A DNA stretch of 64,000 nucleotides from Helichrysum umbraculigerum (GCA_949592205.1 CATIUR010000003.1:77218501-77282500), one strand, 5' to 3'; positions 24,603 to 38,067 are shown, numbered from the stretch's first letter. Numbers and translations are program-made. The notes: generated by a model from the letters alone, not told the origin.

Positions 24603-26892
24603 TTCTCCCCTTGTTAGGAGAATTTCGTCCCGAAATTTGTTCGTAGTATTTATCGTTGTATTCAAGTTATAGATTGCGTGTTATCTACATAAGTCTGACA
24701 ACTCCTACCTAGAGTTGTCTATCTCCTCTTGTTGAACTTGTGCCCTTCCGGCAACTAAGGAGTTCGAAATGAAGTTTCAAGATGTTTTAACTATTGTGCC
24801 TACATGATTAGTCCAGTCGATCACTTAGGAGGTAGCTATACTGTGTACTAGGAACTTAAAGTACAGTAGTAACTTCCATTGTGTTCACAAAGTTTGTAAC
24901 GAATAGTAGTATCGTGGCGTAAACTAGACTCTATCAGTCTCCTATAGAAACTAAATGTTTAGCCTACATTAGCTTGATATGGAATGTGACCCATTGTATA
25001 TATAAAAATATTAACCGGTATGTTTTCCGGTATAATACAATGTAGGATTTGTTATCCCAATACTTATGCAAGCTAAAACTCGTCTCATATATAAACTATA
25101 GAATCTAAATTGGCACTTTCCAAATCCTATCTCACTCATAGGATCTAATGTACGAAATGGAGTATCAAGTAGTAAGTACATATCGGTCGGTTTTTAGAGT
25201 AAGTCATCATTTTCCTAATTCTATCCAGTACATGGAATCTAGGAAAATATGGAAGCTATCAAACAGCAAGTAAAATCTACTGAGGTAAATAATTTTACAA
25301 GCGGTCGGGTCATCTGTAAGTAATCATACCCGTTCCCTAATTCGGGTCCTAGTAAACCTTTCTTATAGGAGCAAGGGCGTCATTGTATACTGTGAAATTT
25401 TTGCAGACCATTCAGAATTTGAAATGTGTATAAAGTTTTGTACTATATATAAGTTTGCATAGTTATAAAATTTTGAAAATTTTATAAAACATTTCGTGAG
25501 AAATTTTCGTAGAATTTTGTCAGAAATTCATTTGTTAGAAACCATAATGGTGGAAGTCTGTTGAAATTCGAATTCCAGTGAAAATTTGAGTCGATGAGTA
25601 ATTCAGTTAATATTCTTGTCAGCGACAAAGTTTGAAATTTTTGTTTAACAAAATCTGTTCAAAAACAGAAGTTATGAAAAAGTTTTGGTGTAGAAGCATT
25701 TTTGAAATTTGTTGACAATGGTTCTCCTATGATACACCTAACGGTACAGTGGAGTACGTTGTAGCATGTTATAAACGCAGAATTAGGTAGGTGGTAGTAA
25801 ATGAAAAACAAAATCCCGATCTTCATATCAAAGGACGCTAGAGTAGCTATATTTGTCGTTTTCAGTGGTGTAGGTAGTAACAAAAGTATCATCAGTTAAG
25901 GCCTAAACCTATACCTTCAGTATATAATAGCCTATAAAGTAGTATGCAATCGAGGCCTATTTATGTATATATACCTATATCACATAATAGCCTAATCATA
26001 TATGTATCTACCATTTAGAAACTAGATTGTTGTTACTTCAAATCCTATCTTACTCATAGGATCTAAGCTACGGGATTAAGTATCAAGTATTAGGCACATG
26101 TTAAAGTTTCGTATAAGAATGTGATCATCGTAGTTGTATATATAACGGTAATATACCACAACACAAGTGACAATCCATAGTGTAGAATAACAGTGGGTGT
26201 AATCATCTAACTTGCGAGTTCAATTGATTACGAGAATTAAGGTTTACAAAAGTAAAAGGGATATTACATCCGAACAGATATCAGTAGTTACGCGGAATGT
26301 GATAGGGAAGTAGAAAAGATTTGAGTACTTAGAGAAATTTTAAATTCGGATGTTAAATATGATAGGTGAGAGAAGGACGGTCCTCTGATGACCAGTTTGT
26401 GTAGATTAAGGTGTCGAAGTTCTTAATCTCTACCTAGGGTAAGTCTATTTCGAAGAGATGACCCTATCTGCCAGGGCACATCCCGGTACTATTTTCCTGA
26501 CTCGATCAACTTACCGTTGGCGAGTTCTAAGACGTATATGAACAATAAGTTCGTTACCAAATATCCTAGGATATCACTAGGCCTAATCATATATGTATAA
26601 CCCATGTATACATACATCTGATCCACCTAGTTGTATCTAGCGCAAAACAAGTACAAGTCACGGTTCTCTCGTGGTCAGAGTCAACTAGTGCATTCCTGTT
26701 TAACATAACCCCTTTCAGATCTTACATCATCTTCATTTAATTGTACATAGTTGATCAGGCTATGTTAAATTAAACTTGTATGACGAAATCCCTGAACCAG
26801 TTATATCTAATGAGGAATACTGCCTAACGGTCATAGTCTAGGCCCACTAAATGCAACCTAGTTCGCTATAACCTTAGGCTCTGATACCAATC
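24603..26892 (-). other. Non-coding internal region of C with primer site, polypurine tract and protease trace
   Basis: The polypurine tract on the minus strand is at 24603-24617 (CTAACAAGGGGAGAA). The primer site is at 26877-26889 (TGGTATCAGAGCC). At 26499-26580 the minus strand still encodes LELANGKLIES with upstream residues alignable to the protease region of B, so the region is a deletion derivative of a coding element. No ORF longer than 77 residues. The last 200 bp before the primer site match the leader of G closely. Confidence 0.85.
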
Positions 26893-29714
26893 TGTGACAC
26901 CCCCAAAATTAAGCTTTGCGGAAGCGAGTTTTGGGTGCCACTAATCAATAATCAAACACCAAGATTAATAGCAAACGACTCTAAATGAGACGTTTTAGAA
27001 AATACATTACATTACATAAGTTTTCAAAAGTAGTACAAAGTATTAAGTCTTAAGTAATACATCATTAGCGAGTTCGCAAAATGATTCAGAAGATTTTAAA
27101 CACATAATCAACTACAAAAGATAATGCCAATAAAATCTTCGTAAGGGTGTATGCATGCGACTCGTCTAGCTTAGCATATCCTGCGGGCCGTCACTACTGA
27201 CGCTGAGTACCTGAGAATACATTACTAAAAAGGTCAACCAAAAGGTTGGTGAATCTCACAGGTTTGTAGGAAATAGTAATAGAAAGTTTAGTACAACATT
27301 AGTAAGTAAACAACATTTTCAAACCAGTGATTTAGTAAGTAAGTATCAATTTCATACAAGAAATTATGTAAATACGCATCAATTATTCCCAGATAATTTA
27401 GTAAGTAATCCCAATTACAACCAAGTAATTAAGTAAGTAAGGTCGGTCTACCATGAGCCATCATAGTCGAAGCTTAACCGTAAATTTGCCCCTCGTGAGT
27501 GCAATCCAACAACACTCATATGAAACGAGTAGAAAACGCCCATTTATACGAGTACGGTTCGTGGTGGAGCTACCACCCTGAGCGGGGATTGTCAGTCCCA
27601 TATGGATCCATATACTAAAACTCGCGCTTATCCCATAACTAACAACTATGATTTCAGAGGACTTCATTGGATTCAAAGGAACTCATGTAATTCAGTATAT
27701 CAGTGAGTAGTAATTCAGTATCGTAGTACACAGCAAGTTTGTAAGTTTGTACAGTAGCAAAGAAATTCATTTGTAAAGTCGTAAGTTCATGGAGTAGTAA
27801 CTCCGTACAGTAATAAACCCCGAAGGTCGTAAAGCAGTATTTTCATGGAGTAGTAACTCCGTAAAGTAATAAACCCCGAAGGTCATAAAGTAGTATTTTC
27901 ATGGAGTAGTAACTCCGTAAAGAAATAAACCCCGAAGGTCGTAAAGTAGTATTCAGTAAGTTTGTAAACCAGTAAAGTATTTTGTTTGTAAGTTTGTAAC
28001 ACATTGAGTACAAGTAAGTAATCAATACATATATACATGTATTCAAGTAAAACAGGAAATTTCAGTAAACAAGTAATGCATCTCCCCCAAAGTAAAGCAG
28101 TAAAAAGGGGCAGTGAGACTCACCTGTAGAGCCAGCAATTCCTAAAATGCGTACGTATTCCACAGTAATCTCCTAACGTCCTAAACACGCAAGATTGTAT
28201 GTTTGTAAGTGTACGCGTAACAATTCGTTTGTTTAGTTGTTCATATGGTTGATTATGTTCAATGTATTCGAATTGTATTCAAATTGAAGTTTCATAAAAT
28301 ACGCGGCCCTTTGGTGATGGTTTGGAATTATATTTCGAAAATATAATAATGTTTGTTTTGTATAAACTCCTTTCGTACATTTGTATATCGTGTCGGTTAT
28401 CGTTATTTGAAAACGTATAAAGTTCATTACTTAGTTTGTAAAAATGTACGACTAGTTGTTGTCGGGTTACAATTATATTTCAAAAATATAATTAAGTTTG
28501 TTTCGTGTAAAAATGTTTATTTAAACGTATCTCGTATTCATATAATTGTTTGTATTATTTTTAGTTAACTTTGAAATCAGAAAACTGGACTGGACTGGGC
28601 TAGGTACCCGCCGGGCAGGCGAGGTACCCGCCGGGCAAAAGGTTTTCAAGGGGAATCCGCCGGATTCACCCGAATCCGCCGGATTCATTGGATTTGAAGA
28701 GGATCCGCCGGATCAGTAATAGGATCCGCCGGATAGTTCATGGGTTTGGGTAGGATCCGCCGGATCACCCATTGGATCCTCCGGATCATTCAATTTTCTG
28801 GGCGGGAATCCGCCGGATTCATTTCAATACGCCGGATTCGTTTATTTTTAAGGGGTGCCCGCCGGGTACTAAGGGTACCCGCCGGGTAGTTTCTGGTTTT
28901 CCAGTTCTGTTCGAACAGCAACTTTACAAAACCGATTTTAATTCCAATTTCCGCAAACAACAACTTAGTATAAAGCTAATACATGTTATATTATGTAATT
29001 TAAACATGAACTAACAAAGAAAACGGAATGATTTCTTACAAATTTTGAAAACGAAAAGGATGATGATGATGAAGATCACGATGATGATGATGATGAACTA
29101 GCTAGATGATGATGATTATGTTTATGTTGTTGTTGGTTGTTGTTGTTGATCGATGGAGAGAAACCGAGAGAAAGAGATGAGAGCCGAGAGATCAAGAATG
29201 TGTGCGTATGTGTTTTGAATTATTGAGGTCGGGTGTATATACCGGCCTCAATTATTGAAGGTTGGTAGTATTTTTCCGACCCGTGTTCGCGTACCCGATC
29301 GTTATGTAGTATAATACTTTAAAATGATAATTTTCTAAAAATAGAATCGTATAGGTTTTTAATTGAAATATTTTATAGAAATGTTTTACGGATGTTTAAA
29401 ATTGTAACTTTGTTTTACCTAAAATGTACGGATAGTTTTATGTATCTAAACTGTATTTAAATTTCAAACGGATTATGTAATTATTATCCTTAATAATAAT
29501 ACTTGATTAAAAAATGTTTTTCGCTCTCTTTCATTTTGAGTTTCTACGTTTTGTTAAATTCGCATATTCGCGATTATTTAAATAATCGTTTCATTTTATA
29601 TATATACATATATATATATAATACTTGTATGCTTAATTGTTAACACGTATATAATACGTGGTTTAAAAGTTTAAATTGGCCCCTAATTTTGGCCCTTTTT
29701 GACCGGGTGTCACA
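26893..29714 (-). repeat. 5' LTR of element C
   Basis: Direct repeat of 21782-24602, and the promoter-bearing copy. TATA-like TATATACA on the minus strand at about 29234-29241, followed by a leader containing CTCTCGG and CAACAACAAC runs. Confidence 0.96.
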
Positions 29715-31028
29715 GAAAAACCGTAAAACGCCCTACTACTCGGTATAGTGCTGGAAACACCAGTTGGTGGAGTACAAACGTATGGAAGCCGCGGAACGGT
29801 CACAGGTACAATACTTTGCATTAATTATGTTTCTATCCTCTCCGGATAAATCATCATACCTAGTAGCCCTACCCTTGACTATTCACCAATAACATATAAC
29901 AAAATCATAGTAAACACTCGCGTATCCTCTGTCGTCCGAGTCTCCGTACAAACCTCTTTTATTTTATTTGCTTTTCTTAGATTAGTATTTAGCTATAAAA
30001 ACCAAACCTATCCAAAGCTTTTAAAAACCCTAGCTAGATTACCAAAGATAATTAAACTTCCTAGACTCCCATGCCCGTTGTAGTTTGAAGAACGACACCT
30101 GAGTCATACTTACTGCTTACTGCCTCTTTAGGTTCATTAAGTAGTATACAGCTTAGGATTCCCCAGCTTTATAAATTTTAAAGCTTACTCTGCCGCGCGT
30201 CCCAGTTAAGCCGGATCAACGACCGGTGTAAAAACCGACCGACCGCTGGGATCGCGACACCTAGTAATGTGAACAAATGTTGTGACTACTTGTGTTTTAC
30301 TTCACAAATTAGTTTCTCTCACATATAACTTACTAAAGACTAAAGAATAAGCCAAAAGATATTGAATGGAAAGGAAAGTGAAATAAGATGGGAAAATTAA
30401 ATAAAGAAAAATATACAAAAGAAAGGAGCTGGGTGCTAGGCTTGAACAAGTGATCATTTGGTTGGATGCAAGGGTGCTAACCATTTATCTGCGTGGGTAA
30501 ATACTTGTATGATTCAACTTTAAATGTATATAATGATAATTAGTAAGATGCTTGTGTGGGCAATGGCCTACACGGCCCACAGTCTCGTACCGCCACTGGT
30601 AAGAATATAGGGGTGACAATTCAGTTTCTGGATATTCTAAATTATACCTCCTTTAGTTTTCGGTTTGTTGGATCAACCCGAAAAACAAATGGCTGACCCG
30701 AACCCGAAGCTAAAGTTATAGATATTCTAAAACTTGTCACTAATAAATGTTATTAAATGTTCTAACCGGTGAAACTTTATTTCATTTATATAGCTGGAGA
30801 AGGAGACCAAAATGTTGAATGATGGCACCTTTGATATGGTGGGGGCAGACGATCCCCTCACACAATACAAGGGAAAAGAACACGGGGGGCGGACACGGGC
30901 GGTATCCAGTGTGGTGGGGATGAAAAGGCCCTTGGAAATAGGAGGGGTCAAAAGAGGAAAGCAGTTGCAGTTGAGGTCGACATGGCCCAGATAGAGACAG
31001 AAGTGGGTAATCTGAATGTTGAACACAT

Positions 31029-33160
31029 TGTAACGCCCCAAAAATATGTAAGTTTTAAATGATTTAAATACGTTTATGTTTCAGTTTTATATGTATTTAA
31101 TATGTTCAATGTTTAAAGTAACTAAAAGGTTAGGAATTGGTTAGAGGACTAACCAAATAAAAGAAAGTAGGTTAGAGGGACCAAAGTTGTAAATGAGCAA
31201 ACTAGAGGGGAGTAAAATGAAAATAGTCAATTTAAAATCCCCTGCAGTATTCTAATTAGTTCCAGAGGGAATTTCAGTACGTATGTGTGTGTTTATGTCG
31301 TGAAAACAAGAACAAAAGCAAGAAATCGAAATTAAGGAAGAAATTGGGTGAGCTAGGGTTTAAAATCTTCAATTAAGCATCTCTAAGGTATGTGTGATCT
31401 TTATCCTAGCTCAATTCAAGTTAGGGTTCAAGTTTTTATAAACCCTAGATATGAGAAAGATTATACATGTTAGTTAATTAACTTAATTAGTGTTCCATAT
31501 ATGTTTTTAAGTTATGTGGTATGTTTAACTGATGTTAGTTTGCTAAAGAGTTTATGTTCATATGTGATTGGGTTTTGATAGCTTAAGTGTATATGAGAAA
31601 TTATGAATTAAGATTTAATTGATGATGATTATGGTTAGTTAAATGATGAATACCCAATTACGTATGATTATAAAGCCTAACAATGGAACACTAATGATGA
31701 ATGATAGGTGTTAGTGAGTAACACCTAGTTATGAAATTAAGTGAAGAAAGCAAAGTGTTATGTTAATTGATTATGCTATATACTTATGTGATAGGTGATC
31801 AAGAAAAGGAAGTTAATTCAAGTAAATTGCTTAGCCAAGATAAAGGTAAGTAGATGGATATAAATGTGGAGTCAAGTAATGGGTGAGCCATTAGCTTGAC
31901 GGTTTTCCAAGTAATGGATCATGACCATTAGCTTGGTATAAATGTTAACTTGTAGTAGTTAGCATGATGATGTTTAAGGATCCTTAATGTGATGATGTTT
32001 ATGTTCAAGTTAAAGTTTCCATTACTTACTAAGCAATCGCTTATGTGTTATGTTTAAACGTTTCAGGTGAGCCAAGTGTCAATAGAGGGGACTTGGGTAA
32101 AGGGCACGTGTGAAGTTTTCGGTGGAGCTTGTTACTTAGTTCGGTAACAAGTCTTATCCCTCTTAATCATGCTCATGATACATGTACACCCCTTTTGTAA
32201 AAGTTATGATACTAGCTTATGTTTTGAAAGGATGTTATGTCCCAATGGTAATGTTTTGTTGAAAGTCAGACTTAAATTTAAAGTCAGACTTAGTGGTCAG
32301 ATTGTATGTAAAAAGTTTGAAAGTATATGTAATGAGAAAGTATGCTTTTGAAAGTGGAATTAGTCAAATGTTGATGTTATGGTTAATGGTTGATGTTAGC
32401 AAGTTAGTTTGACTTAGACAAGTCCATTAAATGAAGTTTGACTAAAAGAATGGGTCAATTTGGTCAGAGGCCCAATCGGGTCGTTTTGGTGTCCAAATGG
32501 GTCACCAATGGGTTTACGAGTCAAACTGAGTTAGACTTGATGAAAGTCAAATGTTTTAATGTTAATAAGTTCCATTAATGATGTTGGAAAAGTGGTAAAA
32601 GAATGGAAGTCACAAGTGTAATGGTTTGAAAGTTGGTATGTTAAGATTTTGGTCAAAAATGGCCTAAAACTCGTCTACGGGTCAAATCTTGTTAAAATGC
32701 AAAAATTGAAAAAGTGGAATTGAGGAAGTGTTTATATGGTTATATTGAATGTGTGTGCAAAATTTCAGGTCCTAACTCATAACGAGTAAAAAGTTATGCG
32801 CGTTTGAAGTTGGTTAAAAAAGTTGACTTTTGCTGACTTCTGGATTTACACTAAGGAACGCAATCCTGACACCATTTTTCCGGATCGCGTTCGCAAGGCA
32901 CAAAACTAAGGAACGCGATCCTGACCACATTTTCCGGATCGCGTTCGCAAGGCAAAAATGGTAACAGAAAGTTTATAACTAAGGAACGCGATCCCGCCCA
33001 CTTTCCCGGATCGCGTTTGATGGTAAAAAATGAAATTTTAGGTTCTAAAAGGCTCGTTTCAACTATGGAAAGTTACTAAAATTAAATTATACAAATGGAG
33101 TAGTTATGGGACATTATTAAGAGTAAAAAAAAAAAATGGTCACGTTTTCGGGGTGTTTCA
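31029..33160 (+). repeat. 5' LTR of element D
   Basis: 2132 bp. Candidate leader intron 31388-32066 (donor CTCTAAG|GTATGT, acceptor ACGTTTCAG|G). It contains two hairpins with stem TAATGG/CCATTA at about 31890-31945. The GC-rich hairpin array is at 32856-33018. No clear TATA box was identified. Confidence 0.95.
32856..33018. repeat. Three-unit hairpin array in the LTR of D
   Basis: Three units in which AACGCGATCC pairs with GGATCGCGTT across an 11-15 nt loop. The first unit has one mismatch here but is perfect in the 3' LTR (array at about 39912-40073). The stem is the same in all units, unlike arrays in A and F. Confidence 0.9.
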
Positions 33161-33163
33161 AGT

Positions 33164-33176
33164 TGGTATCAGAGCA
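33164..33176 (+). other. Primer-binding site of element D
   Basis: TGGTATCAGAGCA, complementary to initiator-methionine tRNA, three bases after the 5' LTR. Confidence 0.92.
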
Positions 33177-33528
33177 CGGTTTAAGGGATTCAGGTATCCT
33201 CCATTAGTGGGTACTTGGACTTAGACCAAAATTTTGATGATATTGAGCATGATTTAGTATGATATGTTTAAAAGTTAATAATTGTTAATGATTCTTTACT
33301 CAAAGTGTGGCGTGCAGACTATGGATGTGTTTAATGTAATACGATAATTAGTGCGTCTGGCCAACGCAATGATTACCATATTACCTTGTATGTATCCATG
33401 GAAATCACGAGACATTAGAGGATTGAATGTTAACAAGTTATTAACTGTTTGTAGCAAAGTTTGTGATAAGGTAGACATTAAATGTTTAAGTTATTATGTT
33501 AATGTGTTATGTGAACGTTTCAGATAAG

Positions 33529-36500
33529 ATGAGTAAAGAAATAGAGACTACTGATACAGGAGGCAGTCAAGATAAGTCTCCTGTTCAAGATATAGTCCCG
33601 CTAATTGAGAAGATGAAGTCTTTTATTTCACAAGAAATAGGTATTGCTCAAAAAGCTTCTATTCCTCTTCTAAAGTCAACAATTATAGAGACTGTTAGAG
33701 AGGTAGTAAGTGAAGAATTTCAGAGACAAAAAGATAAAACAGTTGGAATTAGACAAAAAGTACCTCCTCAAGCTCCAATTTCGGAAGAAAGTAGGAAGTT
33801 TAGTTACAAAGACTTTTCAGCTTGTAATCCGCCAGATTTTGAAGGGGATTTAGACCCGATTAAATGTTACCGGTGGGTTATGGAGGTAGAAGGGGCTTTT
33901 ACTACTTCACGTTGCCCCGCAGATTTGAAAGTAATCTTTGCTGCTAATCTCTTAAAGGCACGTGCTAAGAATTGGTGGGAAGTTCAACGCCGTACCTTAG
34001 GGGATGAAGCTATAAATAAGATGAGTTGGGTTGATTTTAAGAAAATGTTTGAGAATACCTATTCTCAAGAAGCAGATTTAAAGAGAATTCGTCGTGAGTT
34101 TCTTGCAATGGAACAAACGACTGAGTCGATTAATGAGTTAGTTGGTGTATTTCTGGATAGAGCTCAATTATGTCCAGATTATATGGAGAATCCAAAGCGG
34201 CTTATAGATCATTTTCATGAGGTGTTGAAGAAAGAAATCAGTCAGTTTATTCAACCTAGCCGTTGTAAGTCTTTTGAAGAAATTGTGAATGAAGCTCGTT
34301 TTCAAGAGTTAGAGTTAAAGAAAGGTGAGAAAGCTGTTGCAAAAAGAAAAGCTGAATCAAGTCCTATTCCTTCAAAGAAGTTCAAAGCTAATGACAGTTC
34401 TCGTCGAGAAGAGAAGAAGACAGAAAAGTCTGTACCTCCAGAATGTAAGAAATGTCACAAGAAGCATTTTGGAGTATGTAGATTTGGGTTAAATGTTTTC
34501 TATCAATGTGGTGAGGAAGGTCATTTCAGCAAGGACTGTCCTCATCCATTGAAGGTATGTTATGGATGCTACGAGCCTGGTCATGTGAAGTCAGAATGTC
34601 CAAAGTTGAAGTCTCAGTCAGCTTCTTCAGCATATCGTAAGCCATCCGATAAGAAGTCGACTGAAGTTCCAAAAGCCAGGCCTCGTTCATTCCAGATCAC
34701 AGCAGAGGAAGCCAAGGGGACCCCAGATGTAGTGTCAGGTACCTTTTTAGTAAACCTAATACCTGCATATGTTCTTTTTGATTCGGGTGCCTCTAGATCA
34801 TTTGTTTCAGAAAAGTTTAGTAAAAGTTTCATGACTCCACTTTCTGACTTAGACACTCCCTTAGATGTCGAAATAGCTGATGATAGAACAGTATATGTAA
34901 CGAAAGTTTATAGAGGGTGTCGGTTAGAAATAAGTAATGAGCAGTTTTCTATAAATTTAATTCCTATGCAAATGGGGGAATTCGATGTTGTAATTGGTAT
35001 GGATTGGTTAGCGGCTCATGATGCAATGATTCAGTGTGAACAGAAAATTGTGAGAGTTAAATTACCTCGTGGAGAGATGTTAGATATTTATGGGGAAAAG
35101 AGAGAAATGTCTATTCCGGTATGTACCTTTGCAAAAGCTAAACGACATTTATCACATGGTTGTCAAGCCTTTTTGGCACATGTGATAGATACTCATATTC
35201 AAATTCCAAAGATTGATGAAATTCCGGTAGTAAGAGAGTTTGTTGATGTATTTCCCGATGAACTACCGGGCATACCGCCCGATAGGCAAGTTGAATTTAA
35301 GATTGAATTAATGCCTGGAGCTACACCTATTGCTAAGACACCATATAGGCTTGCTCCAACCGAAATGCAGGAATTAATGAAACAGTTGCAAGAACTGTTA
35401 GACAAAGGTTTTATACGTCCGAGTAGTTCTCCGTGGGGAGCTCCTATTTTATTTGTGAAGAAGAAGGATGGTTCAATGAGAATGTGTATAGATTACAGAG
35501 AGTTAAACAAGGTGACCATCAAGAATAGGTACCCATTACCTAGGATTGATGACTTGTTTGACCAGTTGCAGGGTGCTAATTATTTTTCAAAGATTGATTT
35601 ACGCTCCGGTTACCATCAATTGAAGGTCAGAGAAGAAGATGTTTGTAAAACTGCTTTCAGGACGAGGTATGGGCACTATGAATTTGTGGTAATGCCGTTT
35701 GGTTTGACGAATGCACCTGCAGCTTTTATGGATTTGATGAATAGAGTATGTCGTCCAATGCTTGATAAGTTCGTAATCGTGTTTATTGATGATATTTTAA
35801 TCTATTCTAAATCTGCTAAAGATCATGATTATCATTTGAGGCAAGTGCTACAGATGTTAAGAAGAGAGAAGCTTTATGCTAAGTTCTCGAAGTGTGAGTT
35901 TTGGCTTCGGGAAGTACAGTTTCTAGGTCATGTTGTCAATAGTGAGGGTATTATGGTTGATCCAGTGAAAGTTGAATTAGTTATGAAATGGAGTGCTCCA
36001 ACAACTCCAACCGAAGTCAGAAGTTTTCTTGGATTAGCTGGCTATTACAGACGGTTTATTCAAGACTTCTCAAAGATCGCAATGCCACTCACAAAGCTTA
36101 CAAGAAAGAATATCAAGTTTGAATGGAATGATCAAGCAGAACAAGCTTTTCAGATTCTAAAGCAGAAACTCAGTCAAGCACCAGTCTTAGTACTTCCAGA
36201 AGGTACTGAAGACTTGGTGATATATTGTGATGCATCGTATAGTGGTTTGGGCTGTGTTCTTATGCAACGTGGCAAAGTGATAGCATATGCTTCTAGACAG
36301 TTAAAAGAAAATGAGAAGAACTATCCAACGCATGATCTAGAACTTGCAGCGGTGGTCTTTGCCTTAAAGATATGGAGGCATTATCTCTATGGTGTGAGGA
36401 GTACTATCTATACAGATCACAAAAGTTTAAAGTACTTCTTCGATTAGAGAGATTTGAATATGAGACAAAGAAGATGGCTAGATCTTGTTAAAGATTATGA

Positions 36501-38067
36501 TTGTGAAATATTGTACCACCCGGGGAAAGCTAACATTGTAGCTGATGCTTTAAGCAGAAAGGCAGCCCATTTTGCTCTAACGGTTAAATCTCTTAGAATT
36601 ACCGTTACTCCTAGCTTGTTTGATCAAATTAAAGAAGCACAACAAAAAGCTTGGAGTGAAAAAGATATTCGATCAGAACGGATCAAAGGTCAAGTTGATA
36701 GCATTGTGGAAGATTCACGTGGGTTAAAGACTCGATATGGTAGAATATGGATCCCAAATTCTTGGGATTTGAAGACATTATTGTTAGATGAAGCCCATAA
36801 ATCAAAGTATTCCATTCATCCTGGCGATACAAAGATGTACCACGACTTAAGATCAGAATATTGGTGGCCAGGTATGAAAATAGATATTGTTAAATATGTT
36901 GAGTAGTGTATAACTTGCTTACAGGTGAAGGCTGAGCATCAGAAGCCATATGGGAAGATGCAGCCTTTAGACATACATGTTTGGAAGTGGGAACACATAA
37001 CGATGGATCTTATCACCAAATTGCCAAAGACTCAACGTCAGCATGATGCGATTTGGGTGATAGTGGATAGATTGACGAAAAGTGCTTTATTTCTGCCTAT
37101 TAAAGAAACGATGTCTATAGAAGCTTTAGCAGATTTATATGTTAAGGAGATAGTTGCACGTCATGGTATGCCAGTTTCTATTGTTTCTGATAGAGATAGT
37201 AGATTTACTTCACGGTTTTGGGCCAAGTTTCAAGATGATATTGGTACACGTATTAATCTTAGCACAGCTTACCACCCGCAAACAGATGGCCAAAGTGAAA
37301 GAACGATACAGACTTTAGAAGACATGTTGCGGGCGTGTGTTATAGATTTTGGAGGTAATTGGGATGTGCATTTACCGTTAGCAGAGTTCTCCTATAATAA
37401 CAGTTATCACACAAGCATAGGTATGCCACCTTTCGAGATGTTATATGGGAGAAAGTGTAGAACTCCAATATGTTGGGGTGAAGTCGGGCAAAGAGAAATG
37501 GGCAGTACAGATATAGTGCAACAGACGACAGAAAAGATAGACCAGATAAGAGAAAGATTAAAGATGGCACAAGATAGACAGAAATCGTATGCCGACAAAA
37601 GAAGACGCCCATTAGATTTTAAGGTCGGAGATATGGTTATGTTAAAAGTATCTCCATGGAAAGGTATTATCAGATTCTTGAAACGAGGCAAGTTAAGTCC
37701 TCGGTTTATAGGTCCATTTAAGATTCTTGAAAGAGTTGGTAAGGTAGCTTATCGTCTTGAACTACCTAGTGAGTTGGCAAGTATTCATAGCACTTTTCAT
37801 GTGTCTTATTTAATAAAGTGCTTAGTAGATGAAGCATCTTATGTGCCATTGGAAGAAATAGAAATCAATGATCAATTGAATTATGTTTAACAACCAATAG
37901 CTATCCTCGATGAGAAAGTCAAGAAGTTAAGAAAGAAAGATATTCGGTTGTTTAGAATTCAATGGAAGCATAGAAAAGGGTCAGAATTCACTTGGGAGCC
38001 GGAAGAAGAAATCATTGTTTATTATCCAGCTTTGTATCAAGAATGGATTGTGAGGACACAATCCTAA
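33529..38067 (+). pseudogene. Gag-pol of element D with three in-frame stops
   Basis: One continuous frame of about 1512 codons starting MSKEIETTD. Gag capsid region; three zinc knuckles at about residues 304-362 (the last CYGCYEPGHVKSEC); protease with DSGA at about 418 instead of the DTGA of B and G; RT with FIDDIL at about 752; RNase H at about 900; integrase; C-terminal chromodomain ending FTWEPEEEI. In-frame stops lie at 36445-36447 (end of RNase H), 36904-36906 (integrase zinc-binding region) and 37888-37890 (just before the chromodomain). No frameshift was seen. The first stop removes integrase, so D cannot insert on its own unless stops are read through. The start is chosen because upstream codons lie next to a splice-like TTTCAG and do not resemble Gag. 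Confidence 0.93.

Larger units (their letters stand above)
21782..29714 (-). mobile_element. Non-coding LTR retrotransposon C (LARD-like)
   Basis: 7,933 bp, flanked by the duplication GAAAA (21777-21781 and 29715-29719), with LTRs of 2821 and 2822 bp differing by roughly ten positions by eye. The internal region is only 2290 bp and has a primer site and polypurine tract but no gag-pol. A trace of protease remains. Its 5' leader is closely similar to that of element G, and the LTR ends are related, so G-like proteins may mobilise it. Confidence 0.95.
19865..30259 (+). repeat. Solo LTR H (Tat/Athila-like?), split by element C
   Basis: After removing element C and its duplication, about 2.46 kb from TGATGTGGCAT to GGGATCGCGACA lies inside the hAT element, flanked by CTTAG and CCTAG (4 of 5 bases match). 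It has a promoter-like layout on the plus strand: palindromes, a TATAAATA box at 20532-20539, then a CT-rich start. No primer site, polypurine tract or ORF is present, so it is read as a solo LTR. Family assignment is tentative. Confidence 0.5.
19614..30598. mobile_element. Non-autonomous hAT element with nested insertions
   Basis: Flanked by the 8-bp duplication GTAAGAAT (19606-19613 and 30599-30606), diagnostic of the hAT superfamily. Terminal inverted repeats: CAGGGGCGGTACCAGA on the left, and CAGTGGCGGTACGAGA reading inward from the right. Its own sequence is only about 585 bp (19614-19864 and 30265-30598) and has no transposase ORF, so it is a MITE-like passenger. The rest is LTR H and element C. 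Confidence 0.88.
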
